Positions 47,313 through 56,342 are shown, numbered from the stretch's first letter. The stretch is DNA of 64,000 bases from Bacteroidetes bacterium HGW-Bacteroidetes-7 (GCA_002842465.1 PHDA01000006.1:35888-99887); one strand, 5' to 3'. The notes: generated from the sequence alone by a model not told the origin. Numbers and translations are program-made.

Positions 47313-47579
47313 CTACCACCCAATAAATGTGTTACAAACAGTTCGCAGACCTGTCCATTCACAAGGTGGTCTTCCTGGAATAGTAACACGTTGTTTCCAA
47401 CACCAAGCTTCAGTTTTACCTCTCCAATCTTGATCACAAACAATTGTTACTCCTCCTCCCTCATCTCCAGAATCACCAACCTCTTGGTCAATTGGAGGGG
47501 GTTCTTGTGCCGTAGTCTGATTAATAGCAATAAAACTAATCAATACTAGAGCGATGCAAATAAAAAAATAATTTTTCAT
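47313..47579 (-). CDS. Small secreted Cys-rich peptide (NVEALA-like context)
   Basis: An 88-residue precursor. A signal peptide covers residues 1-25 (ends TTAQ). The mature part of about 63 residues has an acidic, glycine-rich start (EVGDSGDEGGG) and four cysteines at positions 48, 60, 73 and 82, with many Trp (52, 59, 61, 75, 88). Two disulfides are possible. The arrangement resembles the NVEALA-type small exported peptides of Bacteroidota, which are encoded next to 6-bladed beta-propeller lipoproteins, but the NVEALA motif itself is not present. The gene is followed by the propeller and a CPPC thioredoxin gene. Function unknown. Confidence 0.72.
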   Translation of the reverse strand: MKNYFFICIALVLISFIAINQTTAQEPPPIDQEVGDSGDEGGGVTIVCDQDWRGKTEAWCWKQRVTIPGRPPCEWTGLRTVCNTFIGW

Positions 47580-47655
47580 ACAAATGAGAATTAGTTAATC
47601 AATTTTTAAAACTGTCAGGATTAGCATTTTATATAGTAGTTTAATCCCTTGTGCG

Positions 47656-47663
47656 CGAATTTA
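47656..47663 (-). promoter_or_regulatory. Candidate -7 element for the peptide-propeller-thioredoxin cassette
   Basis: The minus strand reads TAAATTCG, a TAnnTTYG match about 77 bases upstream of the peptide start. No TTG element is found at the normal spacing. Confidence 0.4.
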
Positions 47664-47696
47664 TAACATTAAATCTAATAATTTGCATACAAAACC

Positions 47697-47718
47697 CTTA
47701 CAGAATGCTTACAAAATG
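47697..47718. repeat. 11-bp direct repeat between ilvE and the peptide cassette
   Basis: Two adjacent copies, CTTACAGAATG and CTTACAAAATG, differing in one base. They lie between the ilvE stop and the candidate promoter of the peptide cassette and could be a regulator site or chance. Confidence 0.35.
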
Positions 47719-47726
47719 CTGAAAAA

Positions 47727-48749
47727 TTAGTAATGTTCCCACGCAATCACGCGGCACCAGTTGTGTTGGTCGTGTTCGCGGCCAAACTGGATACCGGTGA
47801 GTTTATTGTAAAGAGCGGCTGAAATATGCCCTGCTCTATCGCTTTCACCCACTTTAATGGTTCTGTTGTTGAGGTTATCTACAACCTCGTGCACAGGAGT
47901 TATGACAACTGCCGTACCGCAGGCGCCAATCTCATCCATTTCGTGAAGCTCTTCAAGGGCTATTTTTCGCCGCTCTGTAGTCAATCCCATGTCCTGAGCC
48001 AGCTGCAGTAACGATTTGTTGGTTATAGAGGGTAAAACGGTATCAGAATCGGGTGTTACGTAGTTGTTGCCCTTTATTCCAAAGAAGTTTGATGACGAGA
48101 ACTCGTCAATATACTTGCGATTGGCTGATTCCAGATAGAGAATCATTGAGTATCCTTGCTCTTTTGCCCTAATACCGGCTAGCATTGCTGCTGCATAGTT
48201 TCCCCCAATCTTGTAACTTCCTGTGCCCATTGGTGCAGCCCTGTCGTGATCTCTGGCCAGCAGAACCCTTATAGGTTTAAGTGCCTCGGAAGCATAAGCT
48301 CCAACCGGGGTAACAGCTACCACAAACAAAACCTCATTTGGACATATAAGCCCAACTTGCGGATTAACACCTATAATAAAGGGTCTTATATAAAGTGATG
48401 CTCCAGATGAATATGGAGGTAAAAACTCGCGGTTCTCCAGCACTGCCCTCTCACATGCCTTTATAAACATATCGGTATAGGGCGCCTGAATGCCAAGGAA
48501 GTCTGCCGACCTTTTAAGCCTTTTTGCATTCTCCTCGGGGCGAAAGAGGCGTATTTTGCCATCGCAACCTTCGTAGGCTTTAAGACCTTCGAATGCCTCA
48601 ATCCCGTACTGCAGCGATCCTGCCAGTGCGCTTATTCTGATAGTATCGTCTGTGCTGCTCTCAAGCGGCCCCCACTCTCCGTTTTTGAAGAGTGATGTGA
48701 TGATTGTGTTTGTTTTTGTGTAGGAGAAGGCGAGTTTAGACCAGTCCAT
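47727..48749 (-). CDS. ilvE: Branched-chain amino acid aminotransferase
   Basis: A 340-residue fold-type IV PLP aminotransferase. The PLP lysine lies in GSYKIGGNYAAAM; LQYGIEAFEGLKAY and the C-terminal DEIGACGTAVVITPV match IlvE. It transfers the amino group from glutamate to the branched-chain 2-oxo acids, the last step for isoleucine, leucine and valine. The ATG at 48749 (MDWSKLAF) is chosen; an upstream TTG at 48776 would overlap the ilvA stop. It is the last gene of the ilv operon, 10 bases after ilvA. Confidence 0.95.
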   Translation of the reverse strand: MDWSKLAFSYTKTNTIITSLFKNGEWGPLESSTDDTIRISALAGSLQYGIEAFEGLKAYEGCDGKIRLFRPEENAKRLKRSADFLGIQAPYTDMFIKACERAVLENREFLPPYSSGASLYIRPFIIGVNPQVGLICPNEVLFVVAVTPVGAYASEALKPIRVLLARDHDRAAPMGTGSYKIGGNYAAAMLAGIRAKEQGYSMILYLESANRKYIDEFSSSNFFGIKGNNYVTPDSDTVLPSITNKSLLQLAQDMGLTTERRKIALEELHEMDEIGACGTAVVITPVHEVVDNLNNRTIKVGESDRAGHISAALYNKLTGIQFGREHDQHNWCRVIAWEHY

Positions 48750-48759
48750 TTGATTAGTG

Positions 48760-50010
48760 TTAGATGAGAATACCAAAAAGGTCTTCCCGTTGGTTAATAT
48801 ATTCGTAAACTATTCTTTGTTCGTTCATTCTGTTTATCAGGGCGTTAAAATCGTTTGAGTTTGCCAGCTCAATACCTATGAGTGCCGGGCCCTGATCTCT
48901 GTTTGTCTTTTTGGAGTATGCAAAGTGTGTGATGTCGTCATTTGGCCCCATTACGTCACGAATGAATGAGAGGAGTGCACCGGAGCGTTGGGGGAATCTT
49001 ATTATGAAGTAGTGTTTTAGCCCTTCGTACAGGAGTGAGCGTTCGCGTATCTCTTCGGTTCGGGTGATGTCGTTATTGCTGCCGCTTACGATGCAGACTA
49101 CGGTTTTACCCTTGATCTGCTCTTTGCAGAACTCGAGGGCGGCTATCGAGAGGGCTCCTGCCGGTTCGGCCACAATTGCGTTCTGGTTGTAGAGTTGCAA
49201 AATTGTTGTGCAGACTGCCCCTTCTGGCACCGCAATTATCTCATCAAGAACCTCTTTACATACAGGATAGGTGATATCTCCCACTCTTTTGACCGCAGCC
49301 CCGTCAATGAATCTGTCAATAGAATCGAGCTGTTCAACCTTTCCGCTATTGAAAGATGCCCTCATGCTTTGCGCTCCGGCAGGCTCAACACCAATGATTT
49401 TGGTATCGGGGCTCATCTGTTTAAAGTAGGCCCCTACTCCTGCCGCAAGTCCGCCACCACCAACAGGAACAATAAGATAGTCTATATGACGTGGGCACCC
49501 CTCTAGTATCTCAATACCTATGGTGGCTTGGCCTTCAATGATTTTGGGGTCGTCAAAGGGGTGAATAAAGGTTTTGCCGCTCTCCTGGCAGTACTTTTTG
49601 GCCTCGTAGCATGATGCGTCGTAGGTGTCGCCTATGAGTTGGATTTCGGTAAAGCCTCTGCCAAACATCTTCACCTGCTCTACCTTTTGTTTAGGTGTTG
49701 TGGCGGGCATAAAGATGGTGCCTTTGATGCCCAGCTTCTGGCAGGAGTAGGCTACTCCCTGTGCGTGATTACCTGCACTGGCACATACGATACCCTTCTT
49801 CAACTGATTGGCTGTAAGGCTCTTTATTTTATTGAATGCACCTCGTATTTTGTACGATCTCACAACCTGCAGATCCTCTCTTTTGAGAAGTATTTCTGCC
49901 CCGTATCGCTCCGAAAGGTTAAGGTTTTCGGTTAGGGGGGTTGGGTTTACAACCTCTCTGATTGTGAGTCGTGCACGGGAGATATCCTTTAGGGAGGGAA
50001 AATAGCTCAT
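48760..50010 (-). CDS. ilvA: Threonine dehydratase (biosynthetic type)
   Basis: A 416-residue PLP enzyme of fold type II. The PLP lysine lies in VRSYKIRGAFNKI, the phosphate-binding glycines in PVGGGGLAAGVG, and CASAGNHAQGVAYSC is conserved. A single ACT-like C-terminal domain (RFPQRSGALLSFI) is present, so it is the short form, and feedback inhibition by isoleucine is plausible. It converts threonine to 2-oxobutanoate, feeding the isoleucine branch. It lies 7 bases after ilvC and 10 before ilvE. Confidence 0.94.
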   Translation of the reverse strand: MSYFPSLKDISRARLTIREVVNPTPLTENLNLSERYGAEILLKREDLQVVRSYKIRGAFNKIKSLTANQLKKGIVCASAGNHAQGVAYSCQKLGIKGTIFMPATTPKQKVEQVKMFGRGFTEIQLIGDTYDASCYEAKKYCQESGKTFIHPFDDPKIIEGQATIGIEILEGCPRHIDYLIVPVGGGGLAAGVGAYFKQMSPDTKIIGVEPAGAQSMRASFNSGKVEQLDSIDRFIDGAAVKRVGDITYPVCKEVLDEIIAVPEGAVCTTILQLYNQNAIVAEPAGALSIAALEFCKEQIKGKTVVCIVSGSNNDITRTEEIRERSLLYEGLKHYFIIRFPQRSGALLSFIRDVMGPNDDITHFAYSKKTNRDQGPALIGIELANSNDFNALINRMNEQRIVYEYINQREDLFGILI

Positions 50011-50017
50011 TTTAGCT

Positions 50018-51067
50018 CTATTTGTTTCGTTCTGGTCTTAGGCTTCTTACAACTTCGCCGGCCTGCCACATTTCGCTCTTTTTCAGATCATCAAGCTCCT
50101 TTTCGAGTTTGACTCTGTAGTCTGGTTTGCTGTTTGAGTCTATTGACTTTTGTGCTTCGTTACCCGATGCTACCTCTTTGTAGAGCTCTTTGAATACAGG
50201 AAGTGACGCGTCACGGAATCTTTTCCACCAGTCAAGTGCTCCTCTTTGTGCTGTTGTTGAGCAGTTTGCATACATCCAGTCCATTCCGTTTTCGGCGACA
50301 AGTGGCATTAGGCTCTGAGTGAGCTCTTCAACTGTCTCGTTAAATGCTTCAGAAGGAGAGTGTCCGTTCTCTCTTAGTGTCTCATACTGAGCGGCAAATA
50401 TGCCCTGAATTGCACCCATGAGTGTTCCTCTTTCGCCTGTAAGGTCTGAATAGACCTCTTTTTTAAAGGTTGTCTCAAAGAGGTAGCCCGAACCTATGCC
50501 AACTCCCAGTGCTACAACCCTCTCAAATGCCTTTCCTGTTGCATCACTATAGATAGCGTAGCTTGAGTTTAACCCCCTGCCTTCCAGAAAGAGTCTGCGG
50601 AGTGAAGTACCTGATCCTTTTGGTGCTACAAGAATCACATCAACATCTGCTGGAGGTACAATTCCTGTCCTCTCGCTGTAGGTTATTGCAAAGCCGTGTG
50701 AGAAGTATAGTGCTTTGCCGGGTGTGAGTTGCTTTTTGATTTCGGGCCAGAGTTGTATCTGACCTGCATCTGAGAGAAGGTATTGGAGTATTGTGCCTCT
50801 TTGGGCTGCTTCTGAGATTTCGAAGAGGGTTTCGCCGGGTTTCCAGCCGTCGGCTACTGCCTTTTCCCAGCTCTTTGTGCCTGAGCGTTGCCCTACAATT
50901 ACATTAAAGCCGTTATCTCTGAGGTTGAGCGCCTGTCCGGGGCCCTGAATTCCGTAGCCGATTATTGCTATTGTTTCGTCTTTAAGTACCTCTTTTGCTT
51001 TTTGAAGTGAGAACTCTTCGCGGGTGACTACATTTTCTACTGTGCCGCCAAAATTTAATTTTGCCAT
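50018..51067 (-). CDS. ilvC: Ketol-acid reductoisomerase
   Basis: A 349-residue IlvC. The NADPH-binding motif is IAIIGYGIQGPGQALNLRDNG, and VAPKGSGTSLRRLF and the C-terminal knotted domain with SDLTGERGTLMGAIQGI are conserved. It converts acetolactate and acetohydroxybutyrate to the dihydroxy acids. The ATG at 51067 (MAKLNFGGTVENVV) matches family starts, whereas a GTG at 51106 would overlap the ilvN end by 4 bases and add 13 residues with no homology seen. It is 35 bases after ilvN. Confidence 0.96.
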   Translation of the reverse strand: MAKLNFGGTVENVVTREEFSLQKAKEVLKDETIAIIGYGIQGPGQALNLRDNGFNVIVGQRSGTKSWEKAVADGWKPGETLFEISEAAQRGTILQYLLSDAGQIQLWPEIKKQLTPGKALYFSHGFAITYSERTGIVPPADVDVILVAPKGSGTSLRRLFLEGRGLNSSYAIYSDATGKAFERVVALGVGIGSGYLFETTFKKEVYSDLTGERGTLMGAIQGIFAAQYETLRENGHSPSEAFNETVEELTQSLMPLVAENGMDWMYANCSTTAQRGALDWWKRFRDASLPVFKELYKEVASGNEAQKSIDSNSKPDYRVKLEKELDDLKKSEMWQAGEVVRSLRPERNK

Positions 51068-51102
51068 AATTTTTGTTAGTATTTTTATTATTAATGTGTT
51101 CT

Positions 51103-51618
51103 TCACGATACTTTTTGCATAAGGCTCTCCATTGACTCACGGTGCAACACTACATTTCCTGATCTTGAGAACCCGTTTAACATGTTCATGTGTTCTAGCT
51201 TGTCTTTGAGCTTTTCAAGTTCGTTGCGTGAGCCCGACTTCTCTACTATGAGAAAGTCGTTGTTAATCTCAATAACTCTTGTGTTTGTGCTGTTGAGAAC
51301 GTTGTCGAATCTCTCTTTGTTTTCAAGTATTTTGAGCGACACTTTGTAGAGTGCCATCTCTTTGTAGATGAGCTCTTCTTGAAGGTAAAAATCGACATTC
51401 AGAATGTCTATTGCGTTGGCAAGCTGGTTAACAATCATTTCGATTGTCTCTTTTGTGGTAATTGCCGAGATTACAACGGTGCTCACCCCTTTGATGTAGG
51501 ATTCCGACACATTCAGACTCTCAATGTTGATGTGTCTTTTGAGATAGGCCGATGTGATTCTGTTGAGAACCGAAATCTGGTTGTTGACAAATGCAACTAC
51601 AATGTACTCTCTTTTCAT
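51103..51618 (-). CDS. ilvN: Acetolactate synthase small (regulatory) subunit
   Basis: A 171-residue ACT-domain protein: YIVVAFVNNQISVLNRITSAYLKR at the N-terminus is the IlvH/IlvN ACT signature, followed by NIESLNVSESYIKGVSTVVI and a second ACT-like half. It binds valine-type effectors and controls the large subunit. It is 19 bases after ilvB and 35 before ilvC. Confidence 0.92.
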   Translation of the reverse strand: MKREYIVVAFVNNQISVLNRITSAYLKRHINIESLNVSESYIKGVSTVVISAITTKETIEMIVNQLANAIDILNVDFYLQEELIYKEMALYKVSLKILENKERFDNVLNSTNTRVIEINNDFLIVEKSGSRNELEKLKDKLEHMNMLNGFSRSGNVVLHRESMESLMQKVS

Positions 51619-51637
51619 GGCGCTGTTATTTAGCTTG

Positions 51638-53335
51638 TTAAAAAATCATATCGTCTAATGAGGCCCCTGCGGGTACCATTGGAAATACATTCTCCTCTTT
51701 ACGTGTTTTAACCTCAAGCAGGTATGCCCCTTTGTGTGAAATCATCCTTTTGAATGCTTTGTCAAGATCTTCTTGTTTGCGGACACATTCTGCTTTAATC
51801 CCGTATGCCTCTGCAATCTTGACAAAATCGGGATTTACCATATCGGTAAAGGAGTATCGGCGCTTGAAAAAGAGCTCCTGCCACTGCCTTACCATTCCAA
51901 GGAATGAGTTGTTAAGTAGCACTATCTTTACGGCAACTTCTGATTGTTTAATGGTTCCCAGCTCCTGAAGGGACATCTGAATGCCTCCGTCTCCCACAAC
52001 TGCCACAACCTCCCTGTCCGGAACCCCTATCTTTGCACCTATTGCTGCGGGGAGGCCGTAACCCATTGTTCCCAGACCTCCTGATGTGATCATGCTGCGT
52101 GTCTGTTTGAACTTTGAATATCTAGCGCTAAACATCTGGTGCTGCCCTACATCGGTTACAATCACTGCATTGCCGTCAACAGCTTTCGATAGTGAATCTA
52201 TTGCCTGTGCCATACTTATCTCCCCACCCTCTTCTCTTTCTAAAATCTTGTCAATGACCGCCTTGTTCTCCCTCTCCCAGGCCTCCTTTACATAGGAAAA
52301 CCATTTGGCTCTTGTTCTGCTTTTGATTTTTGGTAGTATTGTCTCAATCACCTCTGTAGCATCGCCAAGAATTGCGAGGTGTGTCTTTACGTTTTTGTTG
52401 AATTCAGATTTGTCAATATCAATATGAATAATCTTTGCGTGTGGTGCATATTTCTGGGTGTCGCCGGTTACTCTGTCGCTAAACCGCATACCTATTGCAA
52501 TTATGAGGTCGCTCTGCTGGGTCATCATATTTGGGGCAAGGTTGCCGTGCATTCCTACGTTGCCTGCAAATAGAGGGTGCGAAGTGGGTATCGATGAGAG
52601 CCCCATGAGTGTAGATGCTACCGGTATGTTGCCTCTCTCTGCCAACTCTTTAAGCTGGCGTTCTGCTCCTGAAATAATTACACCTTGCCCGGCAATAATA
52701 AGGGGCTTTTTGGAGTCGTTTATCATCTTGGCCGCCTCTTTTGAGAGGGTTGTTATGTTTGCGCTTTTGATTTCGCCAAATACGTTCATTGGTCTGTAGT
52801 GGCTGTACTCAAATTCGGTTAATTCCAGTTGTGCTGTTTTTGTAAGGCTTATGAGCACGGGCCCCGGCCTTCCTGTGCGGGCTATATAAAATGCTTTTGC
52901 TACAATTCGTGAGATTTCGTCTGCCGATGTTATCTGGTAGCTCCATTTGGTTACAGGGATTGTGATGCTTATAGTGTCGGCCTCCTGGAAGAAATTGGTT
53001 CCCAGCTTCTCTACACCTACCTGTGCTGTTATGCATACGATTGGTGTTGAATCCATATAGGCATCAGCTATGCCAGTTACGGTGTTTGTGGCGCCGGGGC
53101 CGGCAGTTGCAAGACATACACCCACCTTACCTGTTGCCCTTGAGTAGCCTTCGGCTGCATGAACTGCGCACTGCTCGTGCCTTACAAGTATGTGGTTAAA
53201 CCTGTCGGAATAGGTGTAGAGTTGGTCGTAAAGAGGAATTATTGTTCCTCCCGGGTATCCGAACATGGTGTCAACTCCCTCTTTTAAAAGAGACAACAAC
53301 AGCGCCTCTGCTCCATTTATCTTTTTCCTGGTCAT
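51638..53335 (-). CDS. ilvB: Acetolactate synthase large subunit
   Basis: A 565-residue TPP enzyme. The N-terminal YPGGTIIPLYDQL with the catalytic-type Glu in VRHEQCAVHAAEGYSRATG, the FAD-region VGMHGNLAPNMM, and the TPP site GDGGIQMSLQELGTI with NNSFLGMVRQW are all present. It condenses pyruvate with pyruvate or 2-oxobutanoate. It is 6 bases after ilvD and 19 before ilvN, the usual operon partner. Confidence 0.96.
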   Translation of the reverse strand: MTRKKINGAEALLLSLLKEGVDTMFGYPGGTIIPLYDQLYTYSDRFNHILVRHEQCAVHAAEGYSRATGKVGVCLATAGPGATNTVTGIADAYMDSTPIVCITAQVGVEKLGTNFFQEADTISITIPVTKWSYQITSADEISRIVAKAFYIARTGRPGPVLISLTKTAQLELTEFEYSHYRPMNVFGEIKSANITTLSKEAAKMINDSKKPLIIAGQGVIISGAERQLKELAERGNIPVASTLMGLSSIPTSHPLFAGNVGMHGNLAPNMMTQQSDLIIAIGMRFSDRVTGDTQKYAPHAKIIHIDIDKSEFNKNVKTHLAILGDATEVIETILPKIKSRTRAKWFSYVKEAWERENKAVIDKILEREEGGEISMAQAIDSLSKAVDGNAVIVTDVGQHQMFSARYSKFKQTRSMITSGGLGTMGYGLPAAIGAKIGVPDREVVAVVGDGGIQMSLQELGTIKQSEVAVKIVLLNNSFLGMVRQWQELFFKRRYSFTDMVNPDFVKIAEAYGIKAECVRKQEDLDKAFKRMISHKGAYLLEVKTRKEENVFPMVPAGASLDDMIF

Positions 53336-53341
53336 AATTCT

Positions 53342-55168
53342 CTATTCAATTACTCTGATTGCTCCGCGGTCTGCCGATGATACGAGCAGGGCGTAGGCTT
53401 TAAGTGATTTACTAACAGCTCTTTCTCTTGTTTGTGGTTTGAATGCCTCTGCCCCTTTGCTCTCCATTGCCTCTCTGCGGTGTTGCATCTCTGTGTGGTC
53501 AATAAGGGCATAGAGCTCTCTTTCCGGTATGTTTATCTCAATAATGTCTCCGTTTTCGAGTAGAGCGAGGTTGCCCCCTGATGCTGCTTCGGGTGAGATG
53601 TGCCCTATGGAGAGGCCTGAGCTTCCGCCTGAAAAGCGTCCATCGGTAATTAAGGCACAGCATTCGGCCAGCCCTGCAGATTTAAGATAGGATGTTGGAT
53701 AGAGCATCTCCTGCATTCCCGGTCCTCCTTTTGGCCCCTCGTATCTGATTACCACAACATTGCCCGGCTTAACTACACCCGAGAGAATTCCCTCTGCAGC
53801 AGCCTCCTGTGATTCGAATATTATTGCCTTTCCCCTGAAGTGAAAGAGGTTTTCGTTTACCCCTGCAGTTTTGACTATTGCTCCGTTTTGGGCAATGTTT
53901 CCGTAGAGTACTGCAAGTCCGCCATCTTTCAGATAGCTATTTTGAATATCCCTTATGCATCCATCTTCAGGGTCGGAGTCAAAGGTGTGGTGATACCTCT
54001 CCTGAGAAGCCATCTGAGATGATTTTACATTTCCTGGTGCGCTCAGGTAGTTGAGTCGTGCCTTTTGTGAAAGTGCGTATGAGGTAATATCGTTTTCTGT
54101 AAGTGCCTCTTTTAGTGTGCTGTAATCAATTCTTGCCACATTAGTATCTATCAGCCCTCCATTGGCAAGCTCTGCTAGTATTCTCATCACCCCTCCTGCC
54201 CTGTTTACATCCTGCATGTGAAAATGGCCATTAGGAGCCACTCTACACAATACAGGGACTCTGCGCGAGAGGTTATCTATATCATTCAGGTTAAAGTTTA
54301 TCTCTGCCTCAGATGCTATTGCCAGCAGGTGGAGGATAGTATTTGTAGATCCGCCCATTGCAATATCCAGTGACATTGCGTTCAAAAAGGCCTCTCGTGT
54401 GGCTATTGAGCGGGGCAGAGCGCTTTTATCTCCTTTATAGTAGTAGTCGCCTGCTCTCTTTATAATTAGCTTTGCGGCACTCTCTATGAGATCTTTGCGT
54501 CTTTTATGGGTTGCAAGAATGGTTCCGTTTCCAGGGAGTGCAAGCCCTAAAGCTTCTGATAGACAATTCATTGAGTTTGCGGTAAACATTCCCGAGCAGC
54601 TGCCGCATGTTGGGCAGGCCCCCTTTTCGAGTGCTTCAACATGCTCTTTTGCAATTGTTTTATCGCCTGCCGCTACCATTATATCTACCAGATCGCGGTT
54701 TTTACCATTTACAATACCGGCCTCCATTGGGCCTCCTGATACTATTATCGCAGGAATGTTAAGCCTCATTATTGCCATCAACATTCCGGGTGTAATTTTA
54801 TCGCAATTGGTAATGCAGATGAGGGCATCGGCTTTGTGTGCATTGCACATGTACTCAACACTGTCGGCTATAAGATCGCGAGATGGCAGTGAGTACAACA
54901 TTCCGCTATGGCCCATTGCTATTCCGTCGTCTATTGCTATTGTATTGAACTCAGCAGCAAAGCAGCCTTCACTTTCGATAATGGCCTTTATCTGTTGCCC
55001 TGTTTGGTGCAGGTGAACATGGCCGGGTACAAATTGTGTGAAAGAGTTGGCAATTGCAATAATAGGCTTGCCAAAATGTGATTCACTCATTCCGTTAGCC
55101 CTCCAAAGGGCCCTTGCCCCTGCCATCTTTCTGCCCTCAGTACTCTCTTTGCTTCTTAATTTTGTCAT
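53342..55168 (-). CDS. ilvD: Dihydroxy-acid dehydratase
   Basis: A 608-residue IlvD. The iron-sulfur cysteines are in [14 protein letters not shown] and [19 protein letters not shown], with conserved [14 protein letters not shown] and [21 protein letters not shown]. It dehydrates the dihydroxy acids to the branched-chain 2-oxo acids. The ATG at 55168 is preferred to the TTG at 55177. It is the first structural gene of the operon ilvD-ilvB-ilvN-ilvC-ilvA-ilvE and is preceded by a leader of about 290 bases that contains a small Ile-rich ORF at 55302-55427. Confidence 0.97.
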   Translation of the reverse strand: MTKLRSKESTEGRKMAGARALWRANGMSESHFGKPIIAIANSFTQFVPGHVHLHQTGQQIKAIIESEGCFAAEFNTIAIDDGIAMGHSGMLYSLPSRDLIADSVEYMCNAHKADALICITNCDKITPGMLMAIMRLNIPAIIVSGGPMEAGIVNGKNRDLVDIMVAAGDKTIAKEHVEALEKGACPTCGSCSGMFTANSMNCLSEALGLALPGNGTILATHKRRKDLIESAAKLIIKRAGDYYYKGDKSALPRSIATREAFLNAMSLDIAMGGSTNTILHLLAIASEAEINFNLNDIDNLSRRVPVLCRVAPNGHFHMQDVNRAGGVMRILAELANGGLIDTNVARIDYSTLKEALTENDITSYALSQKARLNYLSAPGNVKSSQMASQERYHHTFDSDPEDGCIRDIQNSYLKDGGLAVLYGNIAQNGAIVKTAGVNENLFHFRGKAIIFESQEAAAEGILSGVVKPGNVVVIRYEGPKGGPGMQEMLYPTSYLKSAGLAECCALITDGRFSGGSSGLSIGHISPEAASGGNLALLENGDIIEINIPERELYALIDHTEMQHRREAMESKGAEAFKPQTRERAVSKSLKAYALLVSSADRGAIRVIE

Positions 55169-55229
55169 TTTAATCAAAATTGTGCTCTGTTATTCTATCT
55201 TAAAATCCTCTTTTCTTGTTGAAAATAAA

Positions 55230-55296
55230 AGGCTTCGCCCCCTTGCCTCAGGATCCTGTGCAAGCAATTAAATTTTATATGCCTAAACGGGATCCT
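55230..55296 (-). promoter_or_regulatory. Candidate attenuator region of the ilv operon
   Basis: On the minus strand, between the leader ORF and ilvD, several short complementary segments compete. A small stem (AGGC at 55245-55248 with GCCT at 55230-55233) is followed by TTTTATTTT and could be a terminator. GCAAG (55242-55246) can instead pair with CTTGC (55260-55264), and AGGATCC at 55290-55296 with GGATCCT at 55250-55256. The terminator stem is short (4 to 5 pairs), so this is only a candidate. Confidence 0.35.
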
Positions 55297-55301
55297 TAAA
55301 G

Positions 55302-55427
55302 TCAGGTAATGACCATAAAAATAAATAGTGAAATGACCCATATCAGAATGATATGAGCGGTAGCTGCAATAATGCCATAAGAGTTATCTCTTATTTCATC
55401 TTTTGTTATGATTTTTTTGGACATCAT
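55302..55427 (-). CDS. Small Ile-rich ORF in the ilv leader (candidate leader peptide)
   Basis: A 41-codon ORF starting ATG-ATG (second ATG at 55424). The product begins with charged residues (MMSKKIITKDEIRD) and ends in a very hydrophobic segment (HIILIWVISLFIFMVIT). It holds 11 Ile, 2 Leu and 2 Val, 15 branched-chain residues in all. It lies between a -7 box at 55471-55478 and ilvD, with possible alternative hairpins after its stop. This fits a leader peptide that senses branched-chain amino-acid supply, but a small single-span membrane protein is an equally serious reading. Confidence 0.55.
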   Translation of the reverse strand: MMSKKIITKDEIRDNSYGIIAATAHIILIWVISLFIFMVIT

Positions 55428-55470
55428 TATTGCATTATAATTTGTAATCTCTTTTTATAATTACACCGTG

Positions 55471-55478
55471 CAAATGTA
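55471..55478 (-). promoter_or_regulatory. Candidate -7 element for the ilv operon
   Basis: The minus strand reads TACATTTG, an exact TAnnTTTG match, with a TTTG 17 bases further upstream. It would give a leader of about 290 bases before ilvD, with the small ORF about 37 bases after the start of transcription. Confidence 0.55.
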
Positions 55479-55643
55479 TAAAAAAATTAATACAACAAAG
55501 GTTTTTTGAGTTTTTTTAAATTATTATCAAAAATAAATAAAATGCACTCTTTTTGGCAGAATGCATCAAATAATTTTGAGAATATTTTAGGTTTATTTAA
55601 ATATTGAACGAAAATATCAAGATAATCTGACAAATTGAAAGAT

Positions 55644-56231
55644 TTAATGCCTGTAAAATTTCCATTTTTTGAGCCTTACTTTCATTCCGGCTGTGGGGTT
55701 TTCAGTCAAATTATCAAGAATTTCGTCCAGAATTTCGGGGAGCCATTCATATCTGGCCTTTAGTGTTAACAGGCATTCAACGGCCCATACCACCACAGCT
55801 ACCCTCACCTTTTGGTTGATAACCCAATCGACACATGATGCTGCAACTACTTCGAGTTGGTTATGATATTTATCATTGTCAATTCTGCCCAGAAGGTGGG
55901 CCATTATCTTGCTAAAGTGCCTCTTTGCGCTCTCTCCTTTTACCTGCGGAAACAAAGCAGCAAACTCCTCTACCCTCGTTTCCAGAAACTCCGGATATGA
56001 TAAATAGGTGTATTCAAATACATACGCGGCACGAAACTCCGCTCTTTTAACCTCGGCACTCTTAGAAAGCCCCAGCAGGGCAAGCCTCTCCTTATCTCTC
56101 CCCACCAAATCACAAAGCAATTCAAAAAGGGTCTCTTCAGCCCCCTCTGCCTTTATGATATTGGCGCACTGCCTGGCAAAGTCTTCAATAAAATCTCTTG
56201 TGAGAAGTTCTTTAATCTCTTGTTTTGTCAT
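55644..56231 (-). CDS. Unassigned helical (HEAT-like) protein
   Basis: A 195-residue cytoplasmic protein that I cannot assign. It appears all-helical with HEAT-like character: FAALFPQVKGESAKRHFSKIM, YHNQLEVVAASCVDWVINQKVRVAVVVWAVECLLTL read as paired amphipathic helices, with a basic C-terminus (KVRLKKWKFYRH). HEAT-type proteins bind other proteins or DNA; DNA alkylation-repair-like proteins share this kind of fold, but no catalytic residues can be named. The ATG at 56231 is preferred over the TTG at 56264. It lies between the ilv leader and the divergent PDH operon. Confidence 0.6.
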   Translation of the reverse strand: MTKQEIKELLTRDFIEDFARQCANIIKAEGAEETLFELLCDLVGRDKERLALLGLSKSAEVKRAEFRAAYVFEYTYLSYPEFLETRVEEFAALFPQVKGESAKRHFSKIMAHLLGRIDNDKYHNQLEVVAASCVDWVINQKVRVAVVVWAVECLLTLKARYEWLPEILDEILDNLTENPTAGMKVRLKKWKFYRH

Positions 56232-56342
56232 TGTCCCCAAAAATAGGAAAAAAGCCAATATCAAATCTGAGAAATTTTTAATTTCAACAAAATGACCTTT
56301 CGGATGTTATACTTAATACAAATAATAAAATAATACCGTAAA

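Noticed and set aside
47249..47443. A 64-codon ORF antisense-frame to the Cys-rich peptide
   Set aside because: It overlaps the peptide gene in another frame on the same strand, and has no signal peptide, unlike the chosen 88-codon ORF.
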